DNA of 64,000 nucleotides, from positions 703,061,852 to 703,125,851 of the forward strand of contig NC_057810.1 of the NCBI RefSeq assembly GCF_018294505.1, read 5' to 3'. Under the pieces are notes generated by a model, which saw nothing but the letters and a program-made list of their open reading frames with translations, was not told the DNA's origin and did not search any database. The DNA comes from Triticum aestivum (lineage: Eukaryota; Streptophyta; Magnoliopsida; Poales; Poaceae). Within the stretch, counting starts at the first letter, position 1. The number at the start of each line of letters is the position of its first letter. The position numbers and the translations under genes are program-made. Of the stretch, positions 55,655 to 64,000 are shown in pieces.

Positions 55655-56114
55655 TGATAACCCACAAGTATAGGGGATCGCAACAGTTTTCGAGGGTAGA
55701 GTATTCAACCCAAATTTATTGATTCGACACAAGGGGAGCCAAAGAATATTCTCAAGTATTAGCAGCTGAGTTGTCAATTCAACCACACCTGGAAACTTAG
55801 TATATGTAGCGAAGTGTTTAGTAGCAAAGTAATATGATAGTGGTGGTAGCGGTAACAAAAGTAAAGACAACAAAAGTAATGTTTTTGGTATTTTGTAGTG
55901 ATTGTAACAGTAGCAACGGAAAAGTAAATAAGCGAGAACCAGTATATGGAAAACTCGTAGGCACCGGATTAGCGATGGATAATTATGCCGGATGTGGTTC
56001 ATCATGTAACAGTCATAACATAGGGTGACACATAACTAGCTCCAGTTCATCAATGTAATGTAGGCATGTATTCCGTATATAGTCATACGTGCTTATGGAA
56101 AAGAACTTGCATGA
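55655..56114 (-). mobile_element. Element A2 LTR, first part (type A)
   Basis: TGATAACCCACAAGTATAGG start, as in A1. It inserted in G's integrase (flank ACCAT at 55650-55654) and is broken at 56114 by B2. It continues at 63521. The outer end indicates the 3' end of a minus-strand element, or a solo LTR; the rest is outside the window. Confidence 0.85.
56110..56114. repeat. Left target duplication of B2 (CATGA)
   Basis: CATGA, repeated exactly at 63521-63525. Confidence 0.9.
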
Positions 56115-57696
56115 TGCTACCTCTTGAGCACTGCGTTGGATTTCCCCGAAGAGGAGAGAATGATGCAGCAAAGTAGCGTAAGTATTTCCCTCAGTTTTTG
56201 AGAACCAAGGTATCAATCCAGTAGGAGACCACGCATAAGTCCCTCGTACCTACACAAAACGATAGCTACTCGCAACCAATGCGATTAGGGGTTGTCAATC
56301 CCTTCACGGTCACTTACGAGGGTGAGATCTGATAGAGATGATAAATAATATTTTTGGTATTTTTGATAGATAGATGCAAAGTAAAAAGTAAAAGGCAAAG
56401 TAAAAACAAAGCAAGTAAATAAAGCGATAGAGATTGATATGATGAGAATAGACCCGGGGGCCATAGGTTTCACTAGTGGCTTCTCTCAAGAGCATAGATA
56501 TTCTACGGTGGGTGAACAAATTACTGTTGAGCAATTGACAGAATTGAGCATAGTTATGAGCATATCTAGGAAATGATCATGTATATAGGCATCACGTCCA
56601 AGACAAGTAGATCGAAACGATTATGCATCTACTACTATTACTCCACTCATCGACCACTATCCAGCATGCATCTAGAGTATTAAGTTAAAAATAGAGTATC
56701 GCCTTAAGCAAGATGACATGATGTAGAGGGATAAATTCATGCAATATGATAAAAAAACATCTTGTTATCCTCGATGGCAACAATACAATACGTGCCTTGC
56801 TGCCCCTTCTGTCACTGGGTAAGGACACCGCAAGATTGAACCCAAAGCTAAGCACTTCTCCCATTGCAAGAACTACCAATCTAGTTGGCCAAACCAAAAA
56901 GGATAATTCGAAGAGACTTGCAAAGATAACTCAATCATACATAAAAGAATTTAGAGAAGAATCAAATATTTTCCATAGATAATACTGGATCATAAACCCA
57001 CAATTCATCGATCTCAACAAACACACCGCAAAAAGAAGATTACATCGAATAGATCTCCACAAGAGAGGGGGAGAACATTGTATTAAGATCCAAAAAGAGA
57101 GAAGAAGCCATCTAGCTACTAGCTATGGACCTGAAGGTCTGAAGTAAACTACTCACACTTCATTGGAGGGGCTATGGTGTTGAGGTAGAAGCCCTCCATG
57201 GTGGATGCCCCCTCTGGCGGAGCTCCGGAACAGGCCCCAAGATGGGATCTCGTGGATACAGAAGGTTGCGGCGGTGGAATTAGGTTTTTGGCTCCTGTTT
57301 TGATCGTTCGGGGATACGTAGGTATATATAGGAGGAAAGAGTACGTCGGTGGAGCGTCAGGGGGCCCACGAGGTAGGGGGCGCGCCCAGGGGGGCGCGCC
57401 CTCCACCCTCGTGACTGCCTCTGGCACTTCTTGGAGTAGGGTCCAAGTCTCCTGGATCACGTTCGGTGAGAAAATCACGTTCCCGAAGGTTTTATTCCGT
57501 CTGGACTCCGTTTGATATTCTATTTCTTTGAAACACTGAAATAGGCAAAAAAACAGCAATTCTGGGCTGGGCCTCCGGCTAATAGGTTAGTCCCAAAAAT
57601 AATATAAAAGTGGAAAATAAAGCCCAATATAGTCCAAAACAGTAGATAAAGTAGCATGGAGCAATCAAAAATTATAGATACGTTCGAGATGTATCA
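56115..57696 (-). repeat. B2 3' LTR (1582 bp)
   Basis: TGCTACCTCTTGAGC to GATGTATCA; the terminal box has two substitutions compared with the 5' LTR. It includes a TATATATA box (about 57325-57332, minus) and a double GGGCGCGCC block near 57378-57402. By eye it differs from the 5' LTR by about two changes per 100 bases over the first 560 bases. Confidence 0.9.
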
Positions 57697-59514
57697 GGCA
57701 TCCCCAAGCTTAATTCCTGCTCGTCCTCGAGTAGGTAAATGATAAAAAAGAATTTTTAATGTGGAGTGATACTTTGTCATAATTTCAATGTAAATCTTCT
57801 TAATTGTGATATGAATATTCAAATCCGAAATATTCAAGACAAAAGTTCATATTGGCACAAAAAATAATAATACTTCAAGCATACTAATCAAAGCAATCAT
57901 GTCTTCTCAAAATAACATGGCCAAAGAAAGTTATCCCTACAAAATCATATAGTCTGGCTATGCTCCACCTTCCTCACATAAAATATTTAAATCATGCACA
58001 ACCCCCATGATCAAGCCAAGCAATTGTTTCATACTTATGACATACTCAAAACTTTTTCAATCTTCACGCAATACATGAGCGTGAGCCATGGATATAGCAC
58101 TATAGGTGGAATAGAAGGGTGGTTGTGGAGAAGACAAAAAGAGGGAAGATAGTCTCACATCAACTAGGCGTATCAATGGGCTATGGAGATGCCCATCAAT
58201 AGATATCAATGTGAGTGAGTAGGGATTGCCATGCAACGGATGCACTAGAGCTATAAGCATATGAAAGCTCTATAAAAGAAACTAAGTGGGTGTGCATCCA
58301 ACTCGCTTGCTCACGAAGACCTAGGGCATTTTGAGGAAGCCCATCATTGGAATATACAAGCCAAGCTCTATAATGAAAAATTCCCACTAGTATATGAAAG
58401 TGACAAAATGAGAGACTCGCTATCATGAAGATCTTGGTGCTACTTTGAAGCACAAGTGTGGTAAAAGGATAGTAGCATTGTCCCTTCTCTCTTTTTCTCT
58501 CATTTTTTTATCTTTATTTTTATTTGGGCCTTTCTCTTTTTTTTGGCCTCTTTTTTTCGTCCGGAGTCTCATCCCGACTTATGGGGGAATCATAGTCTCC
58601 ATCATCCTTTCCTCACTTGGGACAATGCTCTAATAATGATGATCATCACACTTTTTATTTTTCTTACAACTCAACAATTACAACTCGATACTTAGAACAA
58701 GTATGACTCTATATGAATGCCTCCGGCGGTGTACCGGGATATGCAATGAATCATGAGTGACATGTATGAAAGAATTATGAATGGTGGCTTTGCCACAAAT
58801 ACGATGTCAACTACATGATCATGCTAGCAATATGACAATGATGGAGCGTGTCATAATAAACGGAATGGTGGAAAGTTGCATGGCAATATATCTCAGAATG
58901 GCTATGGAAATGCCATGATAGGTAGGTACGGTGGCTGTTTTGAGGAAGGTATACAGTGGGTGTATGATACCGGAAAAAAGTGCGCGGTATTAGAGAGGCT
59001 AACAAAGGTGGAAGGATGGGAAAGAGTGCGTATAATCCATGGACTCAACATTAGTCATAAAGAACTCATATACTTGTTGAAAAAATCTAGAAGTTGTCAA
59101 AGCAAAGTATTACGCACATGCTCCTAGGGGGATAGATTCGTAGGAAAAGACCATCGCTTGTCCCCGACCGCCACTCATAAGGAAGACAATCAATAAATAA
59201 ATCATGCTCCGAGTTCATCACATAACGGTTCACCATACGTGCATGCTACGGGAATCACAAACTTCAACACAAGTATTCTTTGAATTCATAACTACTTAAC
59301 TAGCATGACTCTAATATCACCATCTTCATATCTCAAAACAATTATCAAGCATCAAACTTATCTTAGTATTCAACGCACTCAAAAGAAAGTTCCACATATC
59401 TTGAACACCAAGTATATTAACATTATGCGAATTACCATGCTATTAACGACTCTCAGAATAATCTAAGTGAAGCATGAGAGATCAATAGTTTCTTTAAAGA
59501 AAATCCACCACCGT

Positions 59515-59635
59515 GCTCTAAAAGATATAAGTGAAGCACTAGAGCAAAAATTATTATGCTCAAAAGATAAAAGTGAAGCACTATGAGCAAAACTATCAAG
59601 CTCAAAAGATATAAGTGAAGCACATAGAGTATTCT
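59515..59635 (-). repeat. ~43-bp minisatellite, three copies
   Basis: Copies start GCTCTAAAAGATATAAGTG at 59515, GCTCAAAAGATAAAAGTG at 59558 and GCTCAAAAGATATAAGTG at 59600. A decayed fourth piece lies near 59463. Confidence 0.75.
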
Positions 59636-59807
59636 AACAAATTCCAAATCATGTATGGCTCTATCAAAAGGTGTGTACATCAAGGATGATTGTGGTAAAC
59701 TAACAAGCAAAGACGCAAATAATACAAGACGCTCCAAGCAAAATACATATCATGTGGTGAATAAAAATATAGCTCCAAGTAAATTACCGATGGAAGTGGA
59801 TGAAAGA

Positions 59808-59889
59808 GGGGATGCCTTCCGGGGCATCCCCAAGCTTTGACTTTTTGGTGTCCTTGTATTATCTTGGGGGTGCCATGGGCATCCCCAAG
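59808..59889 (-). repeat. Two PPT-derived hairpins in B2
   Basis: GGGGATGCC (59808-59816), loop TTCCGG, GGCATCCCC (59823-59831), then AAGCTT. Second: CTTGGGGGTGCC (59863-59874), loop ATG, GGCATCCCCAAG (59878-59889). Same design and order as in C at 42502-42585, in inverse orientation as expected for a minus-strand element. Confidence 0.7.
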
Positions 59890-60553
59890 CTTAGGCTCTT
59901 TCCACTCCTTGTTCCATAATCCATCAAAAGAATTCACCCAAAACTTGAAAACTTCACAACACAAAACTCAACAGAAATCTCGTGAGCTCTGTTAGAGAAA
60001 CAAAACAAAGAACTACTTAAGGTACTGTAATGAACTCATTATTTATTTATATTGGTGTTAAACCTACTGTATTCCAACTTTTCTATGGATTATAAACTAT
60101 TTTACTAGCCATAGATTCATCAAAATAAGCAAACAACACACGTAAAACAGAATCTGTCAAAAACAGAACAGTCTGTAGAAATCTGTAACTAACGCAAACT
60201 TATGGAACTCTAAAACTTCTACCAAAATAGGAAGTCCTGGACAATTTGTTTATTGAACATAAGAAAAAAGAATCAATGCAAAAGCACGTTTCTGTGATTT
60301 AACAAAACTATATTCGTGCGCGCAAAGTTTCTGTTTTTCAGCAGAATCAAATCAACTATCATCGTAGGTTATCCTATAGGTTCTACTTGGCACAAACACT
60401 AATTAAAAGATAAAACCACATCCAAACAGAGGATAGATGGATTATTTATTCCTAAACAGAATCAAAAACAAAAAACACAAAATAAAATTGGGTTGCCTCC
60501 CAACAAGCGCTATCGTTTAACGCCCCTAGCTAGGCATAAAAGCAAGGATAGAT

Positions 60554-61699
60554 CTAGGTATTGCCATCTTTGGTAGGCAATCCATAAGTGGCTCTCATGA
60601 TAGATTCATATGGTAATTTTATTTTCTTTCTAGGGAAGTGTTCCAAGTCCTTCTTTAAGGGAAATTGGAATCTAATATTCCCTTCCTTCATATCAATAAT
60701 TGCACCAATCGTTCTAAGGAAAGGTCTACCAAGAATAATAGGACATGAAGGATTGCAATCTATATCAAGAACGATAAAATCTACGGGCACATAATTCCTA
60801 TTTGCAACAATAAGAACATCATTAATTCTTCCCATAGGTTTTCTAATAGTGGAATCCGCAAGATGCGAGTTTAGAGAGCAATCATCAAAATCACGGAAAT
60901 CTAGCAAATCACACAAAGCCTTGGGAATAGTAGAGACACTAGCACCCAAATCACACAAAGCATGAAACTCATAATCTTTAATTTTAATTTTAATACTAGG
61001 TTCCCACTCATCATAGAGTTTTCTAGGGATAGAAACTTTCAACTCAAGTTTTTCTTCACAAGATTGCATCAAAGCATCAACAATGTGTTCGGTAAAGGCC
61101 TTATTTTGACTATAAGCATGAGGAGAATCTAGCATGGATTGCAACAAGGAAATACAACCAATCAAAGAGAAATTTTCATAATTAAATTCCTTGACATCCA
61201 AAATAGTGGGTTTAGCAACATCTAAGTTTTTATTTCTTTCAATCCCACTTTCATCAAATTCATCATCAAAATCTAGAAACTCCGAAGTCTTAGAACGCCT
61301 TCTAGGTAAAGGAAGATCATATTCAGTTTCATCAAGATTCATATTGCAAAACAAAGATTTGATAGGGGACACATCAATAACTTTTAGATCTTCATCTTGA
61401 TTTTCATAGGAATTGGAAGAACACGCTTTAGCGTCCATCTTATTGACTAAGATAGCTTGCAAATTCGAAATTTCAGCGGTCATCTTTTAAAGACGAGCAA
61501 TGTGGGCCCTTATACCATAAAATTCTTTAGACATATCATCGAGTTCTTTATTCATATAACTCATAAAACTTTTTTGTTCCTTAAGCTCGTTTCTAAAGAA
61601 ATTATTGTGCTCAAATTGAAAAACCATAAACTTTCTGACATTGCTTTCGATCTCCTCTAGCCTTTTAAGGTGAAGGTCACCAAATCTAGGTAGAGCCAT
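60554..61699 (-). pseudogene. B2 gag-like/protease ORF with one premature TAA
   Basis: ATG 61699 (MALPRFGDLHLKRLEEIESN) opens a frame to 60554 (382 codons), interrupted by TAA at 61489-61487. The N-terminal 70 residues are a helical, charged segment (FRNELKEQKSFMSYMNKELD) likely to form a coiled-coil. The middle is acidic (LPLPRRRSKTSEFLDFDDEF). The protease follows: SIPRKLYDEWEPSIKIKIKD, ALCDLGASVSTIPKALCDLL (plus-strand about 60905-60965), FIVLDIDCNPSCPIILGRPF and GAIIDMKEGNIRFQF. DLGAS stands where other proteases have DTGAS. A standard gag core is not obvious; this may be a gag remnant fused to protease. Confidence 0.72.
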
Positions 61700-61911
61700 C
61701 GCGACAAATAAGTAAACTAGCACACGAGCAAACAGAAAGGCAATGGCTAAAAGGCAAACTGGAAAGAGAGGAGGAGATTGGGAAAGAGAGCGCAAATAAA
61801 ACGGCAAGGGTGAAGTGGGGGAGAGGAAAACGAGATGCAAATGGCAAATAATGTAATGCGAGAGATAGGGATCGCGATGGGTACTTGGTATTGTTGACTT
61901 GCTTGCGTGAG

Positions 61912-61931
61912 CCTCCCCGGCAACGGCGCCA
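61912..61931 (-). other. Primer binding site of B2 (tRNA-Asp)
   Basis: TGGCGCCGTTGCCGGGGAGG on the minus strand, 11 bases from the 5' LTR end (61943). Perfect-looking complement to a plant tRNA-Asp 3' end with CCA. Confidence 0.88.
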
Positions 61932-61942
61932 GAAATTCTTCT

Positions 61943-63520
61943 TGCTACCTCTTGAGCACTGCGTTGAATTTCCCCAAAGAGGAGAGGATGATGCAGCAAA
62001 GTAGCGTAAGTATTTCCCTCAGTTTTTGAGAACCAAGGTATCAATCCAGTAGGAGACCACGCACAAGTCCCTCATACCTACACAAAACGATAGCTACTCG
62101 CAACCAACGCGATTAGGGGTTGTCAATCCCTTCACGGTCACTTACGAGGGTGAGATCTGATAGAGATGATAAATAATATTTTTGGTATTTTTGATAGATA
62201 GATGCAAAGTAAAAAGTAAAAGGCAAAGTAAAAACAAAGCAAGTAAATAAAGCGATAGAGATTGATATGATGAGAATAGACCCGGGGGCCATAGGTTTCA
62301 CTAGTGGCTTCTCTCAAGAGCATAGATATTCTATGGTGGGTGAACAAATTACTGTTGAGAAATTGACAGAATTGAGCATAGTTATGAGCATATCTAGGCA
62401 ATGATCATGTATATAGGCATCACGTCCAAGACAAGTAGATCGAAGCAATTCTGCATCTACTACTATTACTCCACTCATCGACCGCTATCCAGCATGCATC
62501 TAGAGTATTAAGTTAAAAACAGAGTAACGCCTTAAGCAAGATGACATGATGTAGAGGGATAAATTCATGCAATATGATAAAAAAACATCTTGTTATCCTC
62601 GATGGCAACAATACAATACGTGCCTTGCTGCCCCTTCTGTCACTGGGTAAGGACACCGCAAAATTGAACCCAAAGCTAAGCACTTCTCCCATTGCAAGAA
62701 CTACCAATCTAGTTGGCCAAACCAAAAAGGATAATTCGAAGAGACTTGCAAAGATAACTCAATCATACATAAAAGAATTTAGAGAAGAATCAAATATTTT
62801 CCATAGATAATACTGGATCATAAACCCACAATTCATCGGTCTCAACAAACACACCGCAAAAAGAAGATTACATCGAATAGATCTCCACAAGAGAGGGGGA
62901 GAACATTGTATTGAGATCCAAAAAGAGAGAAGAAGCCATCTAGCTACTAGCTATGGACCCGAAGGTCTGAAGTAAACTACTCACACTTCATCGGAGGGGC
63001 TATGGTGTTGATGTAGAAGCCCTCTGTGGTGGATGCCCCCTCCGGTGGAGCTCCGAAACAGGCCCCAAGATGGGATCTCGTGGATACAGAACGTTGCGGC
63101 GGTGGAATTAGATTTTTGGCTCCTGTTCTGACTTTTCGGGGATACGTACGTATATATAGGAGGAAGGAGTACGTCGGTGGAGCATCAGGGGGGCCACGAG
63201 GTAGGGGGCGCGCCCAGGGGGCGCCCTCCACCCTCGTGACCGCCTCTGGCACTTCTTGGAGTAGGGTCCAAGTCTCCTGGATCACGTTCGATGAGAAAAT
63301 CACGTTCCCGAAGGTTTTATTCCATTTGGACTCCGTTTGATATTCTGTTTCGTCGAAACACTGAAATAGGCAAAAAACAGCAATTCTGGGCTAGGCCTCC
63401 GGTTAATAGGTTAGTCCCAAAAATAATACAGAAGTGGAAAATAAAGCCCAATATAGTCCAAAACAGTAGATAAAGTAGCATGGAGCAATCAAAACTTATA
63501 GATACGTTGGAGACGTATCA
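61943..63520 (-). repeat. B2 5' LTR (1578 bp)
   Basis: TGCTACCTCTTGAGC to ACGTTGGAGACGTATCA in plus orientation, followed by CATGA. TATATATA box near 63150-63157 (minus). Only one GGGCGCGCCC box (about 63207) plus a shortened second. Confidence 0.9.
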
Positions 63521-64000
63521 CATGACATCTTTTGTCCTACCCTCCCGTGGCAGCGGGGTCCTATTGGAAACTAAGGAATATTGAGGCTTCTTTTTAATAG
63601 AGAACTGGAACAAAGCATTAGCACATAGTGAATACATGAACTCCTCAAACTATGGTCATCACCGGGAGTGGTCCCGATTATTGTCACTTCAGGGTTGCCG
63701 GATCGTAACACATAGTAGGTGACTATAGACTTGCAAGATAGGATCAAGAACACACATATATTCATGAAAACATAATAGGTTCAGATCTGAAATCATGGCA
63801 CTCGGGCCCTAGTGACAAGCATTAAGCATAGCAAAGTCATAGCAACATCAATCTCAGAACATAATGGATACTAGGGATCAAACCCTAACAAAACTAACTC
63901 GATTACATGATAAATCTTATCCAACCCATCACCGTCCAGCAAGCCTACGATGGAATTACTCACGCACGGCGGTGAGCATCATGAAATTGGTGATGGAGGA
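63521..64000 (-). mobile_element. Element A2 LTR, second part, to window end
   Basis: CATGACATCTTTTGTCCTAC continues the LTR broken at 56114 and matches A1's LTR at 12187-12665 throughout (for example CTCGGGCCCTAGTGACAAGC at 12467 and 63801). No coding sequence. Confidence 0.85.

Larger units (their letters stand above)
57697..60553 (-). other. B2 3' non-coding region
   Basis: About 2.85 kb with only short chance ORFs. On the minus strand it ends with TCGAGGACGAGCAGGAATTA and the polypurine tract AGCTTGGGGATGCC beside the LTR. The equivalent part of C (44787-44830) is nearly the same. It contains a ~43-bp minisatellite (59515-59635), two PPT-derived hairpins (59808-59889) and T- and C-rich tracts near 58480-58560. 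Confidence 0.65.
56115..63520 (-). mobile_element. Element B2: complete non-autonomous Athila-type LTR retrotransposon
   Basis: A 7406-bp minus-strand element: 5' LTR 63520-61943, tRNA-Asp primer site, gag/protease ORF 61699-60554, about 2.85 kb of non-coding sequence, polypurine tract, and 3' LTR 57696-56115. It is flanked by CATGA on both sides. It carries no RT, RNase H or integrase. It sits inside the A2 LTR and is the innermost and youngest layer visible by nesting. Confidence 0.92.

Noticed and set aside
1..64000. Host cellular genes, tRNA or rRNA genes
   Set aside because: Every coding signal found belongs to a LINE or LTR element. tRNA-like matches are limited to 12-20 base primer sites.

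Overview
The window is transposable-element DNA from a grass of the wheat/barley tribe (Triticeae). This is inferred from the LTR types, which I recognise as those of large Triticeae Gypsy families, from tRNA-Asp and tRNA-iMet primer sites, from 5-bp target duplications and from several levels of element-inside-element nesting. I see no cellular protein gene, rRNA gene, tRNA gene or CRISPR array. Family names below (Athila/Sabrina-WHAM group, Fatima-like, LARD) come from memory and are tentative; the structural calls are read from the sequence.

Layout. 1-704: end of an LTR (type D, minus strand). 705-5718: a broken plus-strand LINE with a DUF4283-like ORF1 and an ORF2 of endonuclease, reverse transcriptase and zf-RVT. 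5719-12826 plus 32698-32744: element A1, a minus-strand Athila-type element carrying gag, protease and an Athila-type ORF but no RT, RNase H or integrase. 12827-32692: inside A1's 5' LTR, a minus-strand array LTR-internal-LTR-internal-LTR (three ~3.84-kb LTRs, two ~4.18-kb internal regions without ORFs) with one pair of outer target duplications (TCGGT/TCAGT). 32745-48686: element F, a minus-strand Tat-type Gypsy element with integrase, RNase H and RT remnants plus a multi-exon ORF on the opposite strand. F is itself split by a solo LTR (type B, 36660-38215, TSD CATAC), by element C (39151-46517, plus strand, TSD GCGTG) and by element G. 48687-55654: element G, a second Tat-type element with an intron-rich antisense gene and an integrase. 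55655-56114 plus 63521-64000: LTR of element A2, inserted into G's integrase. 56115-63520: element B2, complete with both LTRs and TSD CATGA, inserted into A2's LTR.

The deepest nesting is LINE > A1 > F > G > A2 > B2. A1, B2 and C lack polymerase genes and would have to be mobilised by enzymes supplied elsewhere. F and G carry polymerase genes, but these are riddled with stop codons. The most unusual items are the three-LTR/two-internal array, the antisense ORF of G with its own TATA box, 5'-UTR intron and seven exons, an LTR-like promoter cassette inside A1, PPT-derived hairpins repeated in C and B2, and LTR ends and GC-box promoter modules shared between otherwise different LTR families.
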